Source of the DNA: Stutzerimonas stutzeri
GTDB lineage: Bacteria > Pseudomonadota > Gammaproteobacteria > Pseudomonadales > Pseudomonadaceae
Reading direction: 5' to 3'
Length of the DNA: 64,000 bases
Assembly (NCBI RefSeq): GCF_000952685.1
Contig: NZ_JYHV01000004.1
Span: forward strand, 62,001-126,000
A model generated the notes under the pieces. The model saw only the letters and a program-made list of their open reading frames with translations. It made no database searches and was not told the origin of the DNA. The translations under genes were made by a program, and so were the position numbers. The stretch's first letter is position 1, and each line of letters starts with the position of its first letter. This document shows, one piece after another, positions 24,994 through 32,212 of this stretch.

Positions 24994-26808
24994 ATGACTG
25001 CTCAGAAGAAAATCACCGTTACCGACACCATCCTGCGTGACGCCCACCAGTCGCTGATCGCCACCCGCATGCGCACCGAAGACATGCTGCCGATCTGCGA
25101 CAAGCTCGACCGCGTCGGCTACTGGTCGCTGGAAGTCTGGGGCGGCGCGACGTTCGACGCCTGTGTGCGCTTCCTCAAGGAGGACCCGTGGGAGCGCCTG
25201 CGTCAGCTCAAGGCGGCGCTGCCCAACACGCGTCTGCAAATGCTGCTGCGCGGGCAGAACCTGCTCGGTTACCGCCACTACGCCGACGATGTGGTTGAGG
25301 CCTTCTGTGCCAAGGCGGCGGAGAACGGCATCGATGTGTTCCGTATCTTCGATGCAATGAACGATGTACGGAACCTGGAAACCGCGATTCGTGCGGTAAA
25401 GAAGACTGGCAAGCACGCCCAGGGCACCATTGCCTACACCACCAGCCCCGTACACACCGTCGAGTTGTTCGTCGAGCAGGGTCGGGCGATGCGCGACATG
25501 GGCGTCGACTCCATCGCCATCAAGGACATGGCCGGCCTGCTGACGCCGTTCGCCACCGGAGATCTGGTGCGCGCGCTGAAGGCCGAGGTCGACCTGCCGG
25601 TGTTCATCCACTCCCATGACACCGCCGGTGTCGCCAGCATGTGCCAGCTCAAGGCCATCGAGAACGGCGCCGACCACATCGACACGGCGATTTCCAGCTT
25701 CGCCTGGGGCACCAGCCACCCGGGCACCGAGTCGATGGTCGCAGCCCTGCGCGGCACGCCCTATGACACCGGCCTTGACCTGGAACTGATCCAGGAGATC
25801 GGCCTGTACTTCTATGCGGTGCGCAAGAAGTACCACCAGTTCGAAAGCGATTTCACCGGTGTCGATACCCGGGTGCAGGTCAACCAGGTGCCCGGTGGGA
25901 TGATTTCCAACCTGGCCAACCAGCTCAAGGAGCAGGGCGCGCTCAACCGCATGGACGAAGTGCTCGCCGAAATCCCCCGCGTGCGCAAGGACCTGGGCTA
26001 CCCGCCGCTGGTGACCCCGACTTCGCAGATCGTCGGCACCCAGGCGTTCTTCAACGTGCTCGCCGGCGAGCGCTACAAGACCATCACCAACGAGGTGAAG
26101 CTCTACCTGCAAGGTCGCTACGGCAAGGCGCCGGGCACCATCGACGCCCAGCTGCAGCGCCAGGCCATCGGCGGTGAGGAGATCATCGAAGTACGTCCGG
26201 CCGACCTGATCAAGCCGGAGCTGGACAAGCTGCGCCAGGAGATCGGTGCGCTGGCCCACAGCGAAGAGGACGTGCTGACCTACGCCATGTTCCCCGACAT
26301 CGGCCGCAAGTTCCTCGAGGAGCGCGAGGCCGGCACCCTGCAACCGGAAGTGTTGCTGCCGATTCCAGACGGTAGTGCCGTGAGTGCCGCCGGTGGCGAG
26401 GGTGTACCGACCGAGTTCGTCATCGACGTGCACGGCGAGACCTACCGGGTCGACATCACCGGTGTCGGCGTCAAAGGTGAAGGCAAGCGGCACTTCTTCC
26501 TGTCCATCGACGGCATGCCGGAGGAAGTGGTGTTCGAACCGCTGAACAACTTCGTCGGCGAAGGCGGCAGCAAACGCAAGCAAGCCAGCGCGCCTGGCGA
26601 CGTGAGCACCAGCATGCCGGGCAATGTGGTCGATGTGCTGGTCAAGGAAGGCGACGTGGTCAGGGCCGGACAACCGGTGCTGATCAGCGAGGCGATGAAG
26701 ATGGAAACCGAAATCCAGGCGCCCATCGCCGGCACGGTGAAGGCGGTACACGTGGCCAAGGGCGACCGGGTGACCCCCGGCGATCTGCTGATAGAGATCG
26801 AGGCCTGA
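24994..26808 (+). CDS. pycB: Pyruvate carboxylase subunit B (carboxyltransferase plus biotin carrier)
   Basis: 604-residue OadA-like protein that transfers CO2 from biotin to pyruvate, giving oxaloacetate. The N-terminal carboxyltransferase domain (about 1-300) has TDTILRDAHQSLIATRMRTED and metal-site segments IHSHDTAGVASM; a PYC/OADA middle domain follows; the C-terminal ~75 residues are the biotinyl domain with the biotin lysine in SEAMKMETE. No partner membrane subunits of a decarboxylase pump are nearby, so a soluble carboxylase is favoured. A terminator follows. Confidence 0.93.
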   Translation: MTAQKKITVTDTILRDAHQSLIATRMRTEDMLPICDKLDRVGYWSLEVWGGATFDACVRFLKEDPWERLRQLKAALPNTRLQMLLRGQNLLGYRHYADDVVEAFCAKAAENGIDVFRIFDAMNDVRNLETAIRAVKKTGKHAQGTIAYTTSPVHTVELFVEQGRAMRDMGVDSIAIKDMAGLLTPFATGDLVRALKAEVDLPVFIHSHDTAGVASMCQLKAIENGADHIDTAISSFAWGTSHPGTESMVAALRGTPYDTGLDLELIQEIGLYFYAVRKKYHQFESDFTGVDTRVQVNQVPGGMISNLANQLKEQGALNRMDEVLAEIPRVRKDLGYPPLVTPTSQIVGTQAFFNVLAGERYKTITNEVKLYLQGRYGKAPGTIDAQLQRQAIGGEEIIEVRPADLIKPELDKLRQEIGALAHSEEDVLTYAMFPDIGRKFLEEREAGTLQPEVLLPIPDGSAVSAAGGEGVPTEFVIDVHGETYRVDITGVGVKGEGKRHFFLSIDGMPEEVVFEPLNNFVGEGGSKRKQASAPGDVSTSMPGNVVDVLVKEGDVVRAGQPVLISEAMKMETEIQAPIAGTVKAVHVAKGDRVTPGDLLIEIEA

Positions 26809-26821
26809 CAGATGTCCCTTA

Positions 26822-26846
26822 GGGAGCCGCAAGGCTCCCCTTTTTT
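26822..26846 (+). terminator. Rho-independent terminator of pycAB
   Basis: Stem GGGAGCC / GGCTCCC with a GCAA loop, followed by C and six T residues, 14 bases after the pycB stop codon. A textbook intrinsic terminator. Confidence 0.93.
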
Positions 26847-26944
26847 GTTCGCGGTCTGCTGATCATCGAGCGATCCGAGAGCAACCGGCGATGCACCGGA
26901 TCGTCGATGCTGTTCTGATCAAGCAGAGCGCGGTGTAGGGCAAC

Positions 26945-27340
26945 TCAGCGCTTCAGGCGGGTTTGCTTGCGCAGTTCCATCAGATCGCCTTGGGTGCAGG
27001 TCAGCGGTTCGGCGCCGGTCAGGTCATAGCAGCGCTGACCGAAGCCCATCGGCCAATAGATGATGCCGCCGGGTGGCCAGAAGATCGACGCAACGCGAAA
27101 GCGCGCACGCAGTTTGCCTTGCTGCAGCAGTTCGCCTTGATCATTGCTGAGCTTGTAGGGAATGCCGCCAGCGGCGGTCCAGAAGAACGGACGGGTCTTG
27201 ACCAGGCCCTGGGAGTATTGCTGCGGTCGCTCATAGACGGACACCTGGCTGTGTTCCGGCAGCTTGAAATAGGTCGCGGTGGAGCAACCGCTGAGGAAGA
27301 TAGCAAGTGCCAACAGGCTCGCCGCTCGTTTCAACATCAT
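26945..27340 (-). CDS. Hypothetical lipoprotein (131 aa)
   Basis: Small predicted lipoprotein: signal peptide MMLKRAASLLALAIFLSGC with lipobox LSGC at Cys19. The mature part has no family that I recognise; it contains PFFWTAAGGIPYKL and IFWPPGGIIYWPMGFGQRCYDL and two further cysteines that could pair. An AAGGAA site lies 8 bases upstream of the ATG at 27340. It stands alone, convergent with pycB. Confidence 0.78.
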   Translation of the reverse strand: MMLKRAASLLALAIFLSGCSTATYFKLPEHSQVSVYERPQQYSQGLVKTRPFFWTAAGGIPYKLSNDQGELLQQGKLRARFRVASIFWPPGGIIYWPMGFGQRCYDLTGAEPLTCTQGDLMELRKQTRLKR

Positions 27341-27575
27341 ATCGATTCGTTCCTTGTGGTGATGCCCAGGGCACATACCGCGCCCTGTAAAGCGGGCGGC
27401 ACTATACCCCCGCGCACGGAAGATGGCGAAACTGTGGCGCTGAACGGCGCAGTCGCAAAACCGTGGTCGAGCGGTTGTCTCAACCGCCGAGGGGTCGATG
27501 TAGCGCTGCTGCGCTGGACCCCGGCCTTGCTATGGAGGTGTGTTTGGAAGGGCTAGGCTGGTTTGGCTTCCTTGG

Positions 27576-28022
27576 TCAAAGCGCATGACGGTACTGCAGG
27601 AAGCCGGAACGCTCGGCGATGCGCTCGTAAAGTTGCATCCCGGTGTGGTTGCTCTCATGAGTCAGCCAGTGCACTTTCGAGCTGCCAGCGGCGCGGGCCT
27701 CGGCGTAGACGTGCTCGATCAATCGACGTCCAACGCCGGTGCCGCGCAGTTCCGGGCTTACGAACAGATCTTGCAGATAACAGCTGTCTTCGACCGTCCA
27801 GTTGGAGCGGTGAAAGATCCACTGCACCAGACCGAGCGCTTTTCCATCCTGCCAGGCCAGTGCGGCGTGGGTGGGTTCGGTGGGGTCGAGGAAGCGTTGC
27901 CAGGTGTTGGCGCTGGTCTCAGCGGGCAGCTCGGTTTGGTAGAAGCTCAGGTAGCCCAGCCAGAGCGCCAGCCAGGCGTCGTGATCATCGGGCGTTACGG
28001 GGCGGATCTGGATAGACGACAT
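27576..28022 (-). CDS. GNAT-family N-acetyltransferase
   Basis: 148-residue acetyltransferase. The acetyl-CoA-binding segment is LQDLFVSPELRGTGVGRRLIEHVYAEA (about 84-110), followed by WLTHESNHTGMQLYERIAERSGF. The N-terminus reads IQIRPVTPDDHDAWLALWLGY. The fold is clear but the substrate is not; relatives act on amino acids, polyamines or protein N-termini. It is divergent from the glutaminase gene. Confidence 0.87.
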   Translation of the reverse strand: MSSIQIRPVTPDDHDAWLALWLGYLSFYQTELPAETSANTWQRFLDPTEPTHAALAWQDGKALGLVQWIFHRSNWTVEDSCYLQDLFVSPELRGTGVGRRLIEHVYAEARAAGSSKVHWLTHESNHTGMQLYERIAERSGFLQYRHAL

Positions 28023-28186
28023 GAGAGGGTTCCGTCTGGTGCTGATCGGGACACTGGAAGGCCTACGGCAGGGGCTGGGATGGACTGTGATGATCACCGT
28101 CTGCCTGGCGTCTGTAGCCTACGGCGCAATTGGCCGGCGCGGCAATGCACTGGCGTGCCGCGACTTTCTCCACCCATAGGGCCTAT

Positions 28187-29095
28187 ATGCAAAGCCTGTT
28201 GAGCGAAATCCTCGATGAAGTCCGTCCGCTGCTCGGTCAGGGCAAGGTAGCGGACTATATTCCCGCACTGGCGGACGTGCCGGCCAATCAATTGGGTATC
28301 GCCGTTTGCAGCGCGTCCGGCGAGCTCTTCCATGCCGGGGATGCCAAGACACCGTTTTCGATCCAGAGCATTTCCAAGGTATTCAGCCTGGTTCAGGCGA
28401 TTCAGCATGGTGGCGAGTCGCTGTGGGAGCGGCTGGGCCACGAGCCGTCCGGCCAGCCGTTCAACTCGCTGGTGCAGCTGGAATTCGAGCGTGGCCGTCC
28501 CCGGAACCCCTTCATCAACGCCGGCGCGCTGGTGATCTGCGATATCAACCAGTCACGCTTCGCCGTGCCGGCGCTATCCATGCGTGATTTCGTTCGGCAT
28601 CTGTCGGGAAACCCCTTGATCATCTCCGATACGAAAGTCGCCGATTCGGAATATCAACACCGAGCACGCAACGCGGCGATGGCCTACCTGATGCAGGCGT
28701 TCGGCAACTTCCACAACGATGTCGAGGCGGTGCTACGCAGCTATTTTCATCATTGCGCGTTGCGCATGAGCTGCGTCGACCTGGCGCGAGCGTTCGCCTT
28801 CCTCGCCCGCGATGGCGCTTGCCCAGAGGGCGGCGCCCCAGTGCTGAGCCCACGGCAGGTCAAACAGGTCAACGCCATCATGGCTACCAGCGGGCTTTAC
28901 GACGAGGCTGGCAATTTCGCCTACCGCGTCGGCCTGCCTGGTAAAAGCGGTGTCGGTGGAGGAATTGTCGCGGTGGTGCCGGGCCGTTTCACCGTCTGCG
29001 TCTGGTCGCCGGAGCTGAACCAGGCCGGCAACTCGCTGATCGGAATGGCGGCACTGGAGAAACTATCGCAGCGCATCGGCTGGTCTATCTTTTGA
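28187..29095 (+). CDS. glsA: Glutaminase
   Basis: 302-residue serine-dependent glutaminase that hydrolyses L-glutamine to glutamate and ammonia. The catalytic S-x-x-K motif is Ser61-Lys64 in [10 protein letters not shown]; other family blocks are [31 protein letters not shown] and [18 protein letters not shown]. The start is ATG 28187, with AGGG 6 bases upstream; an upstream in-frame start at 28130 has no site and adds unconserved residues. A weak hairpin follows. No glutamine transporter is adjacent. Confidence 0.94.
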   Translation: MQSLLSEILDEVRPLLGQGKVADYIPALADVPANQLGIAVCSASGELFHAGDAKTPFSIQSISKVFSLVQAIQHGGESLWERLGHEPSGQPFNSLVQLEFERGRPRNPFINAGALVICDINQSRFAVPALSMRDFVRHLSGNPLIISDTKVADSEYQHRARNAAMAYLMQAFGNFHNDVEAVLRSYFHHCALRMSCVDLARAFAFLARDGACPEGGAPVLSPRQVKQVNAIMATSGLYDEAGNFAYRVGLPGKSGVGGGIVAVVPGRFTVCVWSPELNQAGNSLIGMAALEKLSQRIGWSIF

Positions 29096-29120
29096 GGCGC
29101 CTCGATATCTGTTCCATCGA

Positions 29121-29148
29121 GCCGGGAGATGGCTTCCCGGCTTTCGTT
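29121..29148 (+). terminator. Probable terminator after the glutaminase gene
   Basis: Inverted repeat GCCGGGA / TCCCGGC (29121-29127 / 29135-29141) followed by a short T-containing tail (TTCGTTA), 25 bases after the stop codon. Moderate intrinsic-terminator shape. Confidence 0.5.
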
Positions 29149-29226
29149 ACGGTCTGTCACACCTTCGCGGTGTCTGGCCTTGAGCGTGCAACGTCGTATC
29201 CAACCAAACCATAAAGAGAGATTGCC

Positions 29227-29922
29227 ATGAGTCTCGAAGACAAGACGACCGAAACGGCGCAGGAGGCGCTCGATAACCTGATCGCGGGGGTCATGCAGTT
29301 CCGCGAAGATATCTATCCGCAGCAGCGCGAGCTGTTCAGCAAGCTGGCCAACGAACAGACGCCGCGTGCGATGTTCATTACCTGCGCCGACTCGCGCGTC
29401 CTGCCGGAGCTGATCACTCAAAGCTCGCCAGGCGATCTGTTCGTTACACGCAACGTCGGTAATATCGTGCCGCCTTACGGAGTCATGAACGGGGGCGTAT
29501 CGACCGCCATTGAGTTTGCCGTGATGGCCCTCGGGGTCCATCACATCATCGTCTGCGGTCACTCAGACTGTGGCGCAATGAAAGCGGTGCTGAACCCGTC
29601 CAGTCTGGACAAAATGCCCACCGTAAGAACCTGGCTGCGGCATGCCGAGGTGGCTCGCACGGTGGTGGAGGCCAACTGTGGTTGCGCTGACCACAATACC
29701 CTGGGGGTGCTGATCGAGGAGAACGTACTGGCTCAGCTCGATCACCTGCGCACTCATCCGTCGGTTGCGGCGCGGCTAGCCAGTGGTGAGTTGTTCATTC
29801 ATGGCTGGGTGTACAACATCGGCACCAGCGAGATTCGTGCCTACGATGCGTCGCGCGGTGAGTTTCGCCTGATTGGCGATGGCCCGCTGCCGATGGCCAC
29901 GCCCAAGTCACGCTACGTTTGA
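29227..29922 (+). CDS. Beta-class carbonic anhydrase
   Basis: 231-residue zinc enzyme interconverting CO2 and bicarbonate. All metal and catalytic residues of beta carbonic anhydrases are visible: Cys53, Asp55, Arg57 (CADSRV) and His112, Cys115 (GHSDCG). The segment RNVGNIVPPYG is also conserved. It stands alone, ATG at 29227 with an AGAGAG-like site. Bicarbonate supply to pyruvate carboxylase is one use in this organism but is not implied by the location. Confidence 0.95.
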   Translation: MSLEDKTTETAQEALDNLIAGVMQFREDIYPQQRELFSKLANEQTPRAMFITCADSRVLPELITQSSPGDLFVTRNVGNIVPPYGVMNGGVSTAIEFAVMALGVHHIIVCGHSDCGAMKAVLNPSSLDKMPTVRTWLRHAEVARTVVEANCGCADHNTLGVLIEENVLAQLDHLRTHPSVAARLASGELFIHGWVYNIGTSEIRAYDASRGEFRLIGDGPLPMATPKSRYV

Positions 29923-29935
29923 CGACTTTCGACCC

Positions 29936-29955
29936 AAGGCGCCTTAGGGCGCCTT
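29936..29955. terminator. Convergent hairpin, identical to the typA terminator stem
   Basis: AAGGCGCCTTAGGGCGCCTT, 8-bp perfect stem with loop TTAG, between carbonic anhydrase (plus) and the binding-like protein (minus); the stop codon of the latter lies in the loop. No T-run on either side. The same 20-base sequence occurs at 60152-60171. Confidence 0.55.
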
Positions 29956-30732
29956 GCGGTCGCGGATCAGGTAGCAGAGGTCCGGCGTCTTGCTGCAGCC
30001 GGCATATCCTTCGCTGATGACCTCATTCAGCGCCTGTTGCAGACGACTTACCGCTTCGTCCGGGGTGTCCTTGTTCAGCGCCAGATAGAGATCGGTCGGT
30101 TGGAAACTCAGTACCTGCTGTAAGCCTTCCGCGCCGTGCTGTTTAGCTTGGTAGCGCCAGACCGGATCGGCTGTCGCCCAGAGGTCGATGCGTCCGCTGA
30201 GCAATTTGCGCAGGTTCTCTTCCTCGCTCAGGCTGTCGATTGGCTGAAAACCCTGGCTCGTCAGCAGCTGGCTGACGCCGCTGCTTTTCTCGGCGCCGAT
30301 TTCGTAGTGCTTGGCCTGGCTCAGATCCGTCAACGATATCGCCGCACCCGGCGCGGCGAGCAGAACGCTCTCGTAGCGGGCGAGCGGTCCGACCCATTTG
30401 AATTGCGACTGGTTCTGCGGTGTGCGGGTAACCGAGAACAGCCCATGACCGGTGTCGCTCAGGGTCTGGGTGTAAATACGGTCCCAGGGCGAACGTAGCG
30501 TCAGGCTGTAGGCAATCCCGGCGCGCTTGAAGATTTCCCGCACGGTGTCCGTGCTGATGCCCTCGACTTCGTCGCCACGGGCAAAACTCTTGTGGTTCGG
30601 CCCCATGTTGAACGGCGGGAAGTTATCGGTCTGCAGGATGATTTTATAGTTGCTTGGCAGTTCAGCATGGGCAACGCCCGTTCCGGCGAGCAGAACAGCG
30701 AGCAATAGGATGAATTTATGAAGATGGCCCAT
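29944..30732 (-). CDS. Periplasmic solute-binding-like protein (family 3)
   Basis: 262-residue secreted protein with a signal peptide (MGHLHKFILLLAVLLAGTGVAHA, cleavage after AHA). The mature part has the family 3 amino-acid-binding fold (ILQTDNFPPFNM, REIFKRAGIAYSLTLRSPWDRIY, GSLF-like GHGLFSVTRTP). No permease or ATPase gene is adjacent, as is common for the orphan SBP_bac_3 proteins of pseudomonads. Ligand and role unknown. Three cysteines occur only at the C-terminus (GCSKTPDLC). Confidence 0.85.
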   Translation of the reverse strand: MGHLHKFILLLAVLLAGTGVAHAELPSNYKIILQTDNFPPFNMGPNHKSFARGDEVEGISTDTVREIFKRAGIAYSLTLRSPWDRIYTQTLSDTGHGLFSVTRTPQNQSQFKWVGPLARYESVLLAAPGAAISLTDLSQAKHYEIGAEKSSGVSQLLTSQGFQPIDSLSEEENLRKLLSGRIDLWATADPVWRYQAKQHGAEGLQQVLSFQPTDLYLALNKDTPDEAVSRLQQALNEVISEGYAGCSKTPDLCYLIRDRKAP

Positions 30733-30952
30733 AGTATCGGCTTCCTTGACGCTGTTTTTATTGTTGGCCCGCCAAGGGTAGTCGCGCGATGTCTGCGTTG
30801 CTAGCGCGGAGGCCTCTCGACGTGAACCAAATCGAAACGCTCCGCCATGCGCCTCTCGACGGCCGTCGAGGCGAGTTGAAACAGGCGAAGGATGCGGGAC
30901 GCGGTACGTAAGGGCTGCGGAGTGGACGGTGCCGTCTGGCTCGACACGCTGG

Positions 30953-30982
30953 CGGTGCGCCGCACGGAAAGTCGGCGCACCG
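30953..30982 (-). terminator. Hairpin downstream of the thioesterase gene
   Basis: Perfect 10-bp inverted repeat CGGTGCGCCG / CGGCGCACCG with a 10-base loop, 26 bases beyond the stop of the minus-strand gene at 31009. No T-run. The rest of the 276-base gap 30733-31008 shows nothing else recognisable. Confidence 0.5.
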
Positions 30983-31008
30983 ATTTGGAGCGGATCGCGG
31001 TGGGGGTG

Positions 31009-31461
31009 CTACTTGTGCAGGACGAACTGGCCGGTAAAACGCACGGCGTCGCGGCCGTCGGCGGCGAGGATCCGGCTGGTCAGCGTGAGACGAGAGCGGC
31101 CACGTCGACGATAGATGGTTTCGAAGCGATTCCAGGCCTCGTCGTCCGGTGCGGAGCAGATCGCGGTGGCGTCGTCTACAACCGGGAGCGGATAGTCGAT
31201 CTGACCCTCATGAATGACGATGTGGCCGTCCTCGATCCCTGCCTCGCGCAGGCGCAGATGCAACCAGCCCCAGCCAGCCAGCACCGACGCACAATACAGG
31301 CTGCCGCCGAACATGCTGCTCTTGTGGTTGATGTTCGCTTGCAGCGGGACCTTCAGGCGCAGCTCGTGATTTTCCCATTGCTCGACACGCAGGCCCATCG
31401 CCCGGGTCAGTGGGATGTCGTGATGCAGAATGGCTTCCAGGTAGCGGCTATCGCGGCTCAT
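31009..31461 (-). CDS. Hotdog-fold thioesterase-like protein (YiiD C-terminal domain type)
   Basis: 150-residue protein matching the putative thioesterase domain found at the C-terminus of E. coli YiiD. Features are HHDIPLTRAMGLRVEQWENHELRLKVPL and the central hotdog helix NINHKSSMFGGSLYCASVLAGWG. A similar stand-alone version is common in pseudomonads. The substrate (an acyl-CoA or acyl-ACP) is unknown. ATG at 31461 begins the conserved part. Confidence 0.8.
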   Translation of the reverse strand: MSRDSRYLEAILHHDIPLTRAMGLRVEQWENHELRLKVPLQANINHKSSMFGGSLYCASVLAGWGWLHLRLREAGIEDGHIVIHEGQIDYPLPVVDDATAICSAPDDEAWNRFETIYRRRGRSRLTLTSRILAADGRDAVRFTGQFVLHK

Positions 31462-31606
31462 GCCGGGTGGATTCCTAAACGTTTGCAGATACAGGCAGAC
31501 GTCAAGCATGACTGCTGAGTCACGAGATTGCCAGTTTCCACATGCGCTTTTTTCCCGGTTTCCAGGCGCCACTCGACGGTCGGAGGAGGTGCGTAGGTAG
31601 CCTGCT

Positions 31607-32029
31607 TCAGCGAGCGGCGGTTTTCTGCTGGTAGGCGCAGTAGCCGGGGCGCGGGCACATCCTGGGATGGTTGCGGCAGGTGTCCGGGCGCTTGGCATAG
31701 ACCGTGCATAAGCGTGTCTTGCGATCGAGGTAGAGACAATCACCGTTGGCCAGCCGCGTCAGGGTGAAAATGCCATGCTTCTGATTGAAGTGCTCGACGA
31801 TGCCGGCTTTGCTCAGGCGCTTGGCGACGTTTTTCGGCGGCTCGTCACGCTCGAAGGCATCGACCAATTCCAGGCGGATCAGGTCATCGATGCGCACCTC
31901 GACCGGCAGCGTGCAGCACGTGGCCTGGCAATCGCGGCACAATCCGTTGCTGTAGCGGGCCCAGGTTTCCAGGCGGTCGGGGTCGGCGGAAGCGATCAGT
32001 CGGGTCTTCAATGCGGCGGTATCGGTAAT
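31607..32029 (-). CDS. YkgJ-type cysteine-cluster protein
   Basis: About 134-141 residues, with the zinc- or iron-sulphur-binding cysteine pattern of the YkgJ/UPF0153 family: CRDCQATCC, then GDCLYLDRKTRLCTVYAKRPDTCRNHPRMCPRPGYC. Function unknown. The start is problematic: the conserved protein begins around ALKTRLIASADPDRLETWARYS, but the only in-frame starts near it are an ATT at 32029 and a TTG at 32011, neither with a clear ribosome site; the next is an ATG far upstream at 32182, which adds Arg-rich unconserved residues. Divergent from glgP. Confidence 0.78.
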   Translation of the reverse strand: MTDTAALKTRLIASADPDRLETWARYSNGLCRDCQATCCTLPVEVRIDDLIRLELVDAFERDEPPKNVAKRLSKAGIVEHFNQKHGIFTLTRLANGDCLYLDRKTRLCTVYAKRPDTCRNHPRMCPRPGYCAYQQKTAAR

Positions 32030-32212
32030 GGCGGCGCGCGATGATAACGGCCCACGGTGGAATTTCCAGCGATTCCGACGAGTCGAACGCCGGACAGACG
32101 GTCGCGCAGGTTCAGTTGAAACCTGCAAACCTGTCTGTATTGCCCTTTGTAGCGGTGAGTCGGTGCCGCCAAGAACCCTCATCCCCTATTCCCAGCTTCA
32201 CGAGGTCTGTCC

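Noticed and set aside
24916-26832. Long minus-strand open frame opposite pycB
   Set aside because: Pure antisense shadow of a conserved gene; high His/Asp/Val content typical of such frames and no ribosome site.
26862-26925. Imperfect long inverted repeat (TGATCATCGAGCGATCCG ... CGGATCGTCGATG ... TGATCA) after the pycAB terminator
   Set aside because: Arms are interrupted and there is no flanking duplication or coding content; not enough to call a mobile element.
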